A model generated the notes under the pieces. The model made no database searches. It had not been told where the DNA came from and was given only the letters and a program-made list of their open reading frames with translations. From assembly GCF_934525195.1 (NCBI RefSeq), contig NZ_CAKSZA010000006.1:80596-144595 (forward strand): 64,000 nucleotides of DNA. Reading direction: 5' to 3'. The position numbers and the translations under genes are program-made. The DNA comes from an uncultured Eubacterium sp. (GTDB lineage Bacteria; Bacillota; Clostridia; Oscillospirales; Acutalibacteraceae). Positions 1 to 7,628 of the stretch are shown in pieces (position 1 is the first letter of the stretch; every line of letters starts with the position of its first letter).

Positions 1-1
1 G

Positions 2-688
2 AGCGATGTTATGTGGACCACGGATGATGAAATCAGGGACGATATTAATGCTCTTGCAAAAGATGTTGAGCGTGGGGAAGAATGGAAAGAAAATTTCAAA
101 ATGCTTCTCGGCAGGCTCACCCAAATGATAAAGCAGGAGGAAAAGGTGCTGTTCCCCGTGTCTGCGGTTAATTTTACCGACGAGGAGTGGCACGGCATTT
201 ACCGTGACCGATTTTCTTATGACTCGGCGTTCGGAATAAAGGAAGAAACTTGGGATGAGGTAAAGGATTTGCCGAAGAGTGTGGTAGGCTTTACCGATAA
301 AATCAATATGCCGACAGGCAGTCTTTCGCTTGAACAAATTGAAGCACTTATGGACACAATTCCGATGGAGATAACCTTTGTTGATGTTGATGACACAAAT
401 GCTTATTACAATGATAACGGTGAAAAATTCTTTAAGCGTCCGCAAATGTCACTCGGACGCAAGGTTTATTCGTGTCATCCGCCCAAGGTTGAAGCAATGG
501 TTAGGGCCATTATTGCCGATTTTAAATCGGGCAAACGCAATGAAGTTCAGGTTTGGAGTGAGAAAAAGAGTATGCCTATGTGTATAACTTATCGTGCGGT
601 GCGTGATAAAAACGGTAATTATATCGGTACTGCGGAGTTTGTGCAAAATATGACCTTTGCAAAAAATTATTTTACAAAAGGAGAATGA
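2..688 (+). CDS. DUF438/PAS-domain protein, 5' end outside the window
   Basis: This is the C-terminal part of a DUF438-type protein. The frame is open through the left edge (codons for S-D-V precede the first visible Met), so the true start lies upstream. The first 45 or so visible residues are charged and helical and look like the end of a hemerythrin-like (HHE) bundle. The remainder, from about residue 100, resembles a PAS domain (E-I-T-F-V-D-V-D-D-T-N, then F-F-K-R-P, then G-R-K-V-Y-S-C-H-P-P-K). Family members combine DUF438, HHE and PAS modules and are presumed iron- or redox-responsive sensors; the signal is unknown. The stop lies just before the next gene's start, so the two are probably co-transcribed. 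Confidence 0.8.
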   Translation, partial: SDVMWTTDDEIRDDINALAKDVERGEEWKENFKMLLGRLTQMIKQEEKVLFPVSAVNFTDEEWHGIYRDRFSYDSAFGIKEETWDEVKDLPKSVVGFTDKINMPTGSLSLEQIEALMDTIPMEITFVDVDDTNAYYNDNGEKFFKRPQMSLGRKVYSCHPPKVEAMVRAIIADFKSGKRNEVQVWSEKKSMPMCITYRAVRDKNGNYIGTAEFVQNMTFAKNYFTKGE

Positions 689-690
689 AA

Positions 691-1251
691 ATGAGTTTGT
701 TTTTGGGCCCCGTCCATTTTTGGCTTTATGATAAAATAAAAAATCAGGAAGCGTTAACCTCGTTGATTGCCGAGCATTTCGACAAAGGCGCCGAATATAC
801 AAAGCAATTGCTGCCGCTTGAAGAAGTTATAGATGAGGGCAACATTCACGGTTGGCTGCAATCGCAAATTACGGATGCCGAAACAAGATATGCAAGTCTT
901 GTATCTGTGATTATGAACGAAAATGAAAATGCCCTTGATGAAATAAAAAAAGTCGCCTATGATTTCGGCAGGCAAAACAGCCTGAACGAAAACACAGACG
1001 CAGAAAACGCATATCAAGCGTTTAATGATTTTTTTGTAAACGGTATGCCGTGCGACAGAGTGAATATGATTGTATGCAGCGATGTTAATTCGCTCAAATT
1101 TAAGGAAACAGCCGATGTTCACTCACAGTATTGGAATGGTGACAGCTCCGTTTATTATCAAATCAGAAACGAAATTATGCGTGGAATGCTGGACGGCACA
1201 AGCATTAAATTGAAAGTTGACACAGACAGCTATGTGTTGATTAAAGAATGA
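691..1251 (+). CDS. Hypothetical protein downstream of the DUF438/PAS gene
   Basis: I do not recognise the family. It is a soluble, acidic protein of about 186 residues with no signal peptide or membrane segment. The ATG at 691 is preferred over the ATG at 685 because the AAAGGAGA ribosome binding site (677-684) sits directly against 685 but 6-7 nt before 691. It follows the sensor-like gene with only 2 nt between them, so translational coupling is likely and it may act with that protein. A convergent gene ends 10 bp downstream. Function is not assigned. Confidence 0.75.
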   Translation: MSLFLGPVHFWLYDKIKNQEALTSLIAEHFDKGAEYTKQLLPLEEVIDEGNIHGWLQSQITDAETRYASLVSVIMNENENALDEIKKVAYDFGRQNSLNENTDAENAYQAFNDFFVNGMPCDRVNMIVCSDVNSLKFKETADVHSQYWNGDSSVYYQIRNEIMRGMLDGTSIKLKVDTDSYVLIKE

Positions 1252-1260
1252 ATATATATT

Positions 1261-2103
1261 TTAATCATTTAAAAATGCTTTTATTTCATCGGCACGGTCA
1301 AGACCTTGCTTGTAGCCGAGTTGATAAATTGCCTCAAGTTTGGAAAGATCTCGTTCAAGCGATGTGGTTTGAAGCGGTGTATTCGGTTGAATAACAAGCG
1401 CCCTGCCGTTTTCTTCGCATTGCTTAACGAATTCAAGTTGAGCATTGTACATAATATGGCGGCTAACTGCCGCTTCACCGATTTTCGGATGCTTTTTGAA
1501 TAGCTTTTGCACCTTTGGGTTCATCGGCTCTTTGACATAGCTTTTGTGCTGTGTGAGAATAACAACAGCTTTTTTGCAACCGTCATCAAATGCTCTTTCA
1601 AGCGGAATCGAATCCACAAGACCGCCGTCAAAAAATGTTGTTCCGCCGATTTCGACTCCATTTGTAACACCCGGAAGCGAACAGCTTGCTTTCAGTTCTT
1701 CACAGCCGTCACGCATACTTTTTGGATAAAAATATTCTGCCTTGCCCGTTTGAGCGTTTGTTGCAACCGCACAGAGCACCGACTTGCTTTTGTCAAATTC
1801 CTCTTGATTGAGTGGCTTTAGCTCATATGCAAGCTCGCCGAAAATCCAGTCGGTATTCAAAAACGAATGACCCTTTAATATGTTGCCGAACCCCATATAG
1901 TTTTTGTTATTTGAGTAATTTATAATTATATCATGCTGACGGCGATAATCCTTTGCAATGAACGATGTTGCATTGCAACTGCCTGCCGACACACCGATTA
2001 CATACGGAAATTCAATGTTCTTTTCAATGAAAGCATCAAGCACGCCGCTCGTGTAAATCGAACGATTGCCTCCGCCTTCAAGAACCAAACCTACATTGTA
2101 CAT
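1261..2103 (-). CDS. Patatin-like phospholipase family protein
   Basis: A 280-residue protein of the bacterial patatin (RssA/YlbK-like) family, predicted serine lipid acyl hydrolases using a Ser-Asp dyad. The N-terminus carries the oxyanion-hole glycines (V-L-E-G-G-G-N-R), followed by the nucleophile elbow G-V-S-A-G-S at about residue 38 and the catalytic D-G-G (F-F-D-G-G-L-V-D-S) at about residue 160. All three motifs are intact, so the enzyme should be active. No signal peptide is seen, so it is cytoplasmic, probably acting on membrane lipids. It is transcribed convergently with the hypothetical gene on its left. The lipid substrate cannot be told from sequence. Confidence 0.9.
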   Translation of the reverse strand: MYNVGLVLEGGGNRSIYTSGVLDAFIEKNIEFPYVIGVSAGSCNATSFIAKDYRRQHDIIINYSNNKNYMGFGNILKGHSFLNTDWIFGELAYELKPLNQEEFDKSKSVLCAVATNAQTGKAEYFYPKSMRDGCEELKASCSLPGVTNGVEIGGTTFFDGGLVDSIPLERAFDDGCKKAVVILTQHKSYVKEPMNPKVQKLFKKHPKIGEAAVSRHIMYNAQLEFVKQCEENGRALVIQPNTPLQTTSLERDLSKLEAIYQLGYKQGLDRADEIKAFLND

Positions 2104-2118
2104 AGTCTGCCACCTCAG

Positions 2119-2154
2119 TAAAAAATAAGAGCAACAATTCTATATCGTTGCTCT
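2119..2154 (-). terminator. Rho-independent terminator of the small membrane-protein gene
   Basis: The arms AGAGCAAC and GTTGCTCT (2128-2154) form a hairpin. Read on the minus strand it is followed by a U-rich tract (complement of 2120-2127). It lies between the 89-residue gene and the patatin gene, so it ends the former's transcript. Confidence 0.8.
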
Positions 2155-2173
2155 CTGATTATTATAATATTGC

Positions 2174-2443
2174 TTATTCAGCGTCAGCCTTTTTCTTTGC
2201 AGTCTTCTTTTTTGGAGCGTTTTTTTTCTTTGGCTCAGCCTTTGGAGCTTCTTCCTCAGCTTCAACTTTCTCTGTTGCATCTACGATTTCAATATCGTTG
2301 TCGCACTCAAAGAAGTCGTTGTCGTCAAAATACTCAGGCTCTTTTTTTGCTGTGAGCTTTTGGATTGCAACATATGCAGCAGCTGCAAGCGCCACGATAG
2401 CGGCAATTACGCTGATAACTTTAACAAATTTCTTAAATTTCAT
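2174..2443 (-). CDS. Small membrane-anchored protein with acidic then Lys-rich tail
   Basis: An 89-residue protein of unknown family. A basic N-terminus (M-K-F-K-K) leads into one hydrophobic segment (about residues 8-28, Ala/Ile/Val rich). An acidic stretch (about 36-66) and a tail of Lys/Ala/Pro (K-K-K-N-A-P-K-K-K-T-A-K-K-K, similar to histone-H1-like tails) follow. A strong GGAGGGG ribosome binding site precedes the ATG at 2443. The architecture suggests a membrane protein with a polyelectrolyte tail that could touch nucleic acid or the envelope; that is only inference. Confidence 0.75.
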   Translation of the reverse strand: MKFKKFVKVISVIAAIVALAAAAYVAIQKLTAKKEPEYFDDNDFFECDNDIEIVDATEKVEAEEEAPKAEPKKKNAPKKKTAKKKADAE

Positions 2444-2591
2444 AGGTGACCCCTCCTTGATTTATATAATCATTATAATATTTGAAAATGATAAAGTCAA
2501 TAGCAGAATTTTTAAATTAATTTTATATTCATATGTTTAAAAACCACTATACTTTTTTGGGTTTTGATGTTATAATGAACACGGTGATGCT

Positions 2592-3374
2592 ATGACTAAC
2601 GAACAGTATATCAAATCAATAGAAAATCGACACTCTCGCAGAGCATATAAGCAAAAGCATTTGTCGCAGGAAATAAAGGATGTCATCAAGCAGATGGTTG
2701 ATGCCGTCAACGAGGAAGCAGGTCTTGACTTTTTATTCATAGACGATGCGACCCCGTTTTTCAGAATTTTCAGCGGCAAATTCAGTATGATTGTTGTTGC
2801 CGGAGATGACAGCCAAAAGGTTCGTGAGGACTGCGGATATTATGGCGAAAGCATAGTGCTTCAATGTGTTTATCACGGTTTGGGCACTTGCTGGGTCGGC
2901 GGCACATATAACGAAAACAAGGTGTATGAGGCAATCAAACTTCCGTCAGAGAAAAGAATATATGCCGTTATTACAATCGGTTATCCAAAGGATAAGTATT
3001 CTTTTGTAGAAAAGACTATGTACAAGGCAACTCACAAAAATAACAAATCGTATCAAGATATGATTGAAGCGTGTGACGCAAAATTGCCTGAGGCGTATGC
3101 TTACGGACTTTCGCTTGTTGAAAAAGGACCGTCTGCCGTTAACAGACGACCTGTAAAATTCAGATATGAAAACGGCGTGTTCAGCGGAAGAGTTGACGAG
3201 CCGTATTCTGACAAAAGTGTTGATTTTGGTATTGCGAAGCTTCATTTCGTCATTGGTGCAATGGCAAAAGGGGTAAAAGGAAAATGGAGCTTTGAAAATG
3301 TCTTTGAACCTGTTGACAGTCAAAGACTAAAGTTTGAACCGAAAAAGAATGAGGAGGAAAAATCCAATGAGTGA
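2592..3374 (+). CDS. Nitroreductase family protein (TM1586-like)
   Basis: A 260-residue protein of the flavin-dependent nitroreductase fold. The N-terminal R-H-S-R-R-A-Y motif is the phosphate/FMN-binding signature (residues about 13-19). The stretch from C-G-Y-Y-G-E-S-I through G-L-G-T-C-W-V-G-G (about 80-105) is the second core of the family. Length and a second half-domain fit the putative nitroreductase group related to Thermotoga TM1586, which binds FMN and probably reduces quinone- or nitro-type acceptors. It overlaps the next gene by 8 nt, implying an operon with the glycerophosphodiesterase. Physiological substrate unknown. Confidence 0.85.
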   Translation: MTNEQYIKSIENRHSRRAYKQKHLSQEIKDVIKQMVDAVNEEAGLDFLFIDDATPFFRIFSGKFSMIVVAGDDSQKVREDCGYYGESIVLQCVYHGLGTCWVGGTYNENKVYEAIKLPSEKRIYAVITIGYPKDKYSFVEKTMYKATHKNNKSYQDMIEACDAKLPEAYAYGLSLVEKGPSAVNRRPVKFRYENGVFSGRVDEPYSDKSVDFGIAKLHFVIGAMAKGVKGKWSFENVFEPVDSQRLKFEPKKNEEEKSNE

Positions 3375-4245
3375 AGCAAAAAAGAAAATGAGCAAGGGCA
3401 AAAAAGCGCTGATTATAATTCTGAGCATATTGGCATTTTTGCTTGTCCTTGTTGTTACCGGCGGTGCAGTTGCATTGCATGAATACTGCAAGGTTAAGGA
3501 TTACACAGTAGCTTCGGCCGGAGATATTGCTGACGATTACACTGTTATGGTTGCACACAGAGGCTTCAGAGCCGTTGCTCCCGAAAATACGGCTCCTGCT
3601 TTCAGAGAAGCGGGCAAGGCAGGCTTTGCAGCCGCTGAATGTGATGTTTATCGTACAAAAGACGGTGTTTGGGTTGTTCAGCACGACAGGTCAACATATC
3701 GAATGATGGACATAAGCAAGTTTGTTGAAAAGGCAACTTATGAGGAACTTGTAAATGCCAATACCGACAACGGCGTTAACATTGACCAATATCCAAACCT
3801 TAAAATCTGTACTCTTGAAAAATTCTTGCAAATTTGCGACAAGTACCAAATGCAGGCTGTTATTGAGCTTAAAGAAGAAAACAATCAGGAATACTACACA
3901 GAAATTATTGACCTTTGCGACCAATATCCTAATGTTAAGGTGACATTTATATCGTTCAAAATCACAGATTTGCAAAAACTTCGTGAACTTTGCGATAATG
4001 ATATGATGTATCTTGTGCAGGAAATTACAGAAGAAGATATTGAACTTGCAAAGGGAATATACAACTGCGGTATAGATTTTAACGGCAATAAGGAAAAGAA
4101 CTATGATTTTGATTCTTATATGATAAAAAGATGTGTCGGAGAATTTGATCTTGTCGGTGCATGGACTATTGATGACCCTGAGGTTATGAAAAAACTTGTT
4201 GACCTTGGAGTAAGATATATTACGACTGATTGCATAACTTATTAA
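3367..4245 (+). CDS. Membrane-anchored glycerophosphodiester phosphodiesterase
   Basis: A GDPD-family enzyme that hydrolyses glycerophosphodiesters to glycerol 3-phosphate plus an alcohol. The start at 3367 is chosen because GAGGAGGAAAAA lies just before it. A Lys-rich N-terminus and one hydrophobic helix (about residues 14-36) anchor it with the catalytic domain outside. Catalytic residues are visible: V-A-H-R-G, the P-E-N-T turn, E-C-D-V with its metal ligands, and the second His in Q-H-D. The C-terminus ends with the barrel strands W-T-I-D-D and Y-I-T-T-D. It overlaps the nitroreductase gene by 8 nt and is followed by a terminator. Confidence 0.92.
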   Translation: MSEAKKKMSKGKKALIIILSILAFLLVLVVTGGAVALHEYCKVKDYTVASAGDIADDYTVMVAHRGFRAVAPENTAPAFREAGKAGFAAAECDVYRTKDGVWVVQHDRSTYRMMDISKFVEKATYEELVNANTDNGVNIDQYPNLKICTLEKFLQICDKYQMQAVIELKEENNQEYYTEIIDLCDQYPNVKVTFISFKITDLQKLRELCDNDMMYLVQEITEEDIELAKGIYNCGIDFNGNKEKNYDFDSYMIKRCVGEFDLVGAWTIDDPEVMKKLVDLGVRYITTDCITY

Positions 4246-4282
4246 TAATCAAGATTATAATATTTTTACTTTTATATATAGT

Positions 4283-4310
4283 GGGGTGCTCGGATGAGTG
4301 CCCCTTTATA
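4283..4310 (+). terminator. Terminator after the glycerophosphodiesterase gene
   Basis: GGGGTGCTC (4283-4291) pairs with GAGTGCCCC (4296-4304) across a 4-nt loop, with two G-U pairs, followed by TTTATATT. It separates the lipid-related operon from the DnaD gene. Confidence 0.7.
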
Positions 4311-4380
4311 TTGTGGTTGAATAATAGGCGGATTTTTGGTAAAATAATTTTATTGTTTATTTTGAAAAGAGGTGGGCAAA

Positions 4381-5388
4381 ATGCAGTATCAAATTGTACC
4401 TGTTGGCAACGCTTGGCAGTATGGAATGGTTGCCGTGCCGAAAAAAATCGCAACAGATTACATAAAACTTGCAAGTGAATATCAACTAAAGGCATTGTTG
4501 CTCATTTTGGCGAATAATGCACCGTGCGACAGCAAATTTGTTGCAAAGGCTCTTGGGTGCACCGAGGCGGATGCAACTGATTTCTTGGAGTTTTGGGTTG
4601 AAGAAGGCATTTTGTCGTGTGACGGAGTTGTCAATTCTCAACCGCTTGCGGAAACTGCTCCTGTTACAGAACCACAAAAAAAGGAAGAAGTCAAAGCCGT
4701 CAAGGTCAAAGAGTCAATTCCTGTTCCGAAGCTTAATCCGAGCGACATTGTTACTATGTGCAGGGACAATAGTCAGTTGACAGAGCTTATTCATCACGCT
4801 CAGGAGGTTTTCGGCAGAACAATCAGCCATATCGAGCAGGAACTTGTTATAAATATGGTGACGTATTATGGGCTTCCGTGTGATGTTGTTCTTGTTATTT
4901 TGGAATACTACAAGACCGAAAAGGCAAAGGGCAGAGCAATCGGAACTTCGTATATCGGCGCTATGGCTAAGAATTGGAGCGAGGAGGGGATTGTTACCCT
5001 TGAGGCTGCGGATGAAAGATTGCGTATGCTTGAAGCTTCTGACAGGCTGTGGAACGAGATTGTGGCAATCAGCGGAATCAAGCACAGAAATCCTACTATT
5101 AAGCAACGAGAAATGATTAGTCGTTGGAGCGAGGATTTTGATATGCAGATGATTACGATTGCCTGTGATATTATGAAAGAAAACACCGACAAGCCAACAT
5201 TGAAATATGTTGATTCGGTGCTTAAAAATTGGAAGAAAAAGGGCATATTCACTCCTGAGGCTGTTGCCGAGGAGGAAAAGGACTTTCATTCAAAAAAAGA
5301 GCAAAAAGGCAAATCTGCCATTGATGAAACTTATGATATTGACGAAATCAATCGTCGTGCAATGCTCAATGATAATTACGATATATAA
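4381..5388 (+). CDS. DnaD-domain replication initiation protein
   Basis: A 335-residue DnaD-family protein. Residues about 1-90 form a winged-helix-like N-terminal domain; a Lys/Glu/Pro-rich linker follows. Two DnaD C-terminal-type domains follow (about 118-195 and 215-290), each with the I-x-x-W/Y-x-x-x pattern typical of the family (for example M-A-K-N-W-S-E-E-G-I and V-L-K-N-W-K-K-K-G-I). DnaD/DnaB proteins remodel origin DNA and recruit the helicase loader. The ATG at 4381 is preferred to a GTG at 4372 because the AAGAGG ribosome binding site overlaps the latter. The next gene is a DnaI/DnaC-like loader, 9 nt away, which is the usual clostridial chromosomal pairing. Confidence 0.88.
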   Translation: MQYQIVPVGNAWQYGMVAVPKKIATDYIKLASEYQLKALLLILANNAPCDSKFVAKALGCTEADATDFLEFWVEEGILSCDGVVNSQPLAETAPVTEPQKKEEVKAVKVKESIPVPKLNPSDIVTMCRDNSQLTELIHHAQEVFGRTISHIEQELVINMVTYYGLPCDVVLVILEYYKTEKAKGRAIGTSYIGAMAKNWSEEGIVTLEAADERLRMLEASDRLWNEIVAISGIKHRNPTIKQREMISRWSEDFDMQMITIACDIMKENTDKPTLKYVDSVLKNWKKKGIFTPEAVAEEEKDFHSKKEQKGKSAIDETYDIDEINRRAMLNDNYDI

Positions 5389-5397
5389 AGGATAATT

Positions 5398-6366
5398 ATG
5401 GCTTATTCAAACGAAATGTACAACAAGGCAAAGAGAATACTTGAAAAAAGACACGACTCCGCTGTTATGGAGGCGGATATGCGTTCTATGCAGATAAAAG
5501 AGGAAATCCCCGAAATCAAAAAAATTCAATCGGGACTTCAGCAAATCGGTTTAGAAATCAGTCAGTTGTTTTTCTACAAGCAAAACACGGATGAAAAACT
5601 TGCGGAACTTCGTGCAAGAAGTGAGGCACTTGTTGCGGAACGTTCAAGGCTGCTCATGGAAAACGGTTATTCAAAGGATGCAATGAAACCGCATTTTGTT
5701 TGTGAAACTTGTGAAGACAAGGGCGTCATCAACGGTAGAATGTGTTTATGTCAAAAGCAGGTTTTAAAAGATTTGATGCGAAAAGAGGTTTGCCGCTTTG
5801 CACCTCTTGACAAGTGCACTTTTGACAATTTTGAACTTGGTTATTATAGTGAACAGCCTATGGAAAATGCGATTGTCCCTCGTCAAAGAGCCGAAAAAAT
5901 CTTTGACACTTGCAGAAAGTATGCACAGAATTTTTCGCTCAACAGCAAGAGTTTGTTTTTCTTTGGCGGTGCAGGGCTCGGCAAAACTCATTTGAGCCTT
6001 GCGATTGTGAATGTTGTTATTAACAAGGGATTCAGCGTTTGCTACGGTACAAGTCAAAATATTTGTGATGATTTGCAGAGCGAACAGTTTGGCAGAACCG
6101 ACAATATTAATTACACCAAAAATCAGGTGCTCGGATGTGACCTTTTGGTGCTTGATGATTTGGGCACGGAAATTGACAATCAGTACAGCATTGCAACGAT
6201 ATATAATATTGTCAACACCCGTTTGCTCACCGGAAAGCCGACTATCATTTCAACGAATTATGCCTTTGACAGGCTTGAGGAAAAATACGACAAGCGTATT
6301 ACAAGCCGACTCACAGGAGAATATATTTCATTCTATTTTATCGGTAACGATATCAGAAATTTATAA
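5398..6366 (+). CDS. DnaI/DnaC-like helicase loader ATPase
   Basis: A 322-residue AAA+ protein. The N-terminal ~90 residues are helical and probably bind the helicase. A small zinc-knuckle region C-x2-C...C-x-C (C-E-T-C-E-D-K-G then C-L-C-Q, about residues 102-120) follows, as in Bacillus DnaI. The ATPase core has a Walker A (G-G-A-G-L-G-K-T-H) at about 188, a Walker B (L-L-V-L-D-D-L-G) at about 250, and a sensor I stretch (T-I-I-S-T-N). It is expected to load the replicative helicase at oriC and restart forks, together with the adjacent DnaD-like protein. It lies upstream of a phage cluster but looks like the host pair. Confidence 0.88.
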   Translation: MAYSNEMYNKAKRILEKRHDSAVMEADMRSMQIKEEIPEIKKIQSGLQQIGLEISQLFFYKQNTDEKLAELRARSEALVAERSRLLMENGYSKDAMKPHFVCETCEDKGVINGRMCLCQKQVLKDLMRKEVCRFAPLDKCTFDNFELGYYSEQPMENAIVPRQRAEKIFDTCRKYAQNFSLNSKSLFFFGGAGLGKTHLSLAIVNVVINKGFSVCYGTSQNICDDLQSEQFGRTDNINYTKNQVLGCDLLVLDDLGTEIDNQYSIATIYNIVNTRLLTGKPTIISTNYAFDRLEEKYDKRITSRLTGEYISFYFIGNDIRNL

Positions 6367-6375
6367 TATAAAGTA

Positions 6376-6403
6376 AAAAGCCTACTTCAAAAAGTAGGCT
6401 TTT
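6376..6403 (+). terminator. Terminator after the helicase-loader gene
   Basis: The arms AAAAGCCTACTT and AAGTAGGCTTTT form a 12-bp stem ending in a T-run. A near copy occurs at 6665-6694, on the other side of the repeat element. Confidence 0.85.
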
Positions 6404-6406
6404 AGA

Positions 6407-6632
6407 TTGTCGATAAAGCTCCTGAAACACGCCAAATATAATCAACCGAATTATGCCTCCCATTGACGCAAGGGGAGGTGGCAACACGAAGTGTTGACGG
6501 TGGGGTTTAAAAAATGCTGTAAGTATCGAACTTACAGCATTTTTGGCGTTTTTCGTTTTTTGCGAACAAGCGGTACCAGCGTACAGCAAAGTTCGCAAAA
6601 AAACGAAATTCAGAAACTTTCTCAACAGCCTT
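6407..6632. repeat. Dispersed structured non-coding repeat, copy 1
   Basis: This 226-bp intergenic block recurs in inverted orientation at 53463-53687. Long identical words include ACGCCAAATATAATC, AACCGAATTATGCCTCC, AGGGGAGGTGGCAACAC, TGTTGACGGTGGGGTTT and AAACGAAATTCAGA. It contains hairpins: AATGCTGTAAGT/ACTTACAGCATT in the middle and CGTTTTTTGCGAAC/GTTCGCAAAAAAACG toward the right end. More diverged copies lie at 26915-27125 and 54943-55190. There is no coding potential; it may be a MITE-like or RNA-forming element. Confidence 0.8.
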
Positions 6633-6633
6633 T

Positions 6634-6694
6634 AGCGTGTCGAAAACACTTTTTTGACACGCTGAAAGCCTAATTTAAAAAGTAGGCTTTTTTA
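6634..6694. terminator. Two hairpins, the second a duplicate of the upstream terminator
   Basis: AGCGTGTC/GACACGCT (6634-6663) is followed by AAGCCTA/TAGGCTT (6666-6689) with a T-run. The second closely resembles the terminator at 6376-6403. It could serve the repeat element's transcript on the plus strand; the minus-strand gene ends just to the right. Confidence 0.6.
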
Positions 6695-6706
6695 TTTGAC
6701 AGGTGA

Positions 6707-7018
6707 TCAGTCACTTGTCTTTTTTCTTTTTGATTTGATTTTTTCAACCAGTTTTTTTATGCCGAGGGTGATGGCAATGCACAGCGGAAAATAAGGAGTG
6801 AACGGACCCGCCCAGAAAGCAAGGTATGCCGTTGCCATAACACTGCCCCACGATTTTTTGAATATAAGGTGGATGAGGTAGCCGCCCCACACAGGTGTGT
6901 ACATAATAACTACTACAATAATGAATAGCACAAGCGTATGCCAATCTTTACATTCGCTCCATATCCAATCGCAGAAGCTTTTGAATTTTTCTATGAGCTT
7001 TTGCATTTTTTCTTTCAC
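6707..7018 (-). CDS. Small two-helix membrane protein, unknown family
   Basis: A protein of about 103 residues with an amphipathic basic N-terminus, two hydrophobic segments (about residues 28-50 and 58-82, rich in Trp/Pro/Gly) and a Lys/Arg-rich C-terminus (K-K-L-V-E-K-I-K-S-K-R-K-K). The GTG at 7018 is preferred: the AAGGAGG ribosome binding site overlaps the upstream GTG at 7027 but is 7-8 nt from 7018. I do not recognise the family. It lies divergent from the phage cluster and has its own promoter. Nothing in the sequence suggests it is a phage holin. Confidence 0.65.
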   Translation of the reverse strand: MKEKMQKLIEKFKSFCDWIWSECKDWHTLVLFIIVVVIMYTPVWGGYLIHLIFKKSWGSVMATAYLAFWAGPFTPYFPLCIAITLGIKKLVEKIKSKRKKTSD

Positions 7019-7041
7019 GGGCGTCACCTCCTTTTTTTATG

Positions 7042-7070
7042 ATTATATCATTTGATTTTTTACATTACAA
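7042..7070 (-). promoter_or_regulatory. Sigma-A-type promoter for the small membrane-protein gene
   Basis: On the minus strand, TTGTAA and TATAAT are separated by 17 bp, about 20 bp upstream of the ribosome binding site of the gene ending at 6707. The rest of the gap to 7304 holds no convincing gene; I see no clear plus-strand promoter for the phage cluster there. Confidence 0.6.
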
Positions 7071-7304
7071 CAGGCTTGTATAAAAAACATTAAAATCTTT
7101 ATATTTCTTTGAAAACATTGCCTACTGATTTGCAGGGATATACGCTTGGATTGAATGAATGAAGAAAAACAAATTTATTTTGCGATTTTTGGGGTGAAAT
7201 ATGCAGAAACGGTGAATAAAAACGCCGTTTTCAGCCTATAGGTGAAAGGGTTTTGTGACGACAGGTCAACAGACACTTTCAAAATATCGACTTGAGGTGA
7301 TGAA

Positions 7305-7628
7305 ATGGTGAAGAAAAAGATGTCGCTTGAAGAACAAATTGAAAAGGGGTTGACCGAGCTTGCGTTTGGCTCGTGCTGTGATGCCGTGAAACTCCTTTTT
7401 ATGAGCGAGGAGGAAATAATGCAGAAACTTCCAAAACTGAAACTCATCAATGTGAGCGAGATAAAACGGCCGAAAGGCGGCGGAATGGAAATCAAATTTT
7501 TTGACCGCATAAAGGCGTTTGAAAAGCTGATTGAAAACGACGGCGAGAAGCAGGAAAACGGCTTGAGCTTTTATGAAGCACTTGAAAAGAGTGCTCAAAG
7601 CTCGGCTGAGGATGTCGGCAATGGTTAA
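7305..7628 (+). CDS. Phage terminase small-subunit-like protein
   Basis: A 107-residue protein immediately upstream of the large terminase and overlapping it by 8 nt. The segment N-V-S-E-I-K-R-P-K-G-G-G-M-E-I-K-F-F-D-R (residues about 49-68) is typical of short proteins found at this place in clostridial PBSX-like prophages. Position and size fit the small terminase subunit, which recognises DNA for packaging, but a helix-turn-helix is not obvious, so the function rests mainly on context. It opens the phage structural operon; a GAGGTGAT ribosome binding site precedes the ATG. Confidence 0.65.
   Translation: MVKKKMSLEEQIEKGLTELAFGSCCDAVKLLFMSEEEIMQKLPKLKLINVSEIKRPKGGGMEIKFFDRIKAFEKLIENDGEKQENGLSFYEALEKSAQSSAEDVGNG

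Noticed and set aside
2148..2540. A plus-strand frame of 130 residues rich in Phe, Ser and Ala
   Set aside because: It is the antisense shadow of the 89-residue Lys/Ala-rich gene, which has the strong ribosome binding site and terminator.
4372..6366. The DnaD and DnaI/DnaC-like pair as the replication module of the downstream phage
   Set aside because: Gene order and domain make-up match the chromosomal primosome pair of Clostridia, a terminator and a divergent gene separate them from the phage cluster, and no other phage early genes are present.
7155..7241. A 28-codon frame (starts M-N-E-E-K-Q-I-Y-F) upstream of the terminase small subunit
   Set aside because: No ribosome binding site precedes it and the peptide resembles nothing known; the gap is better left as a leader.
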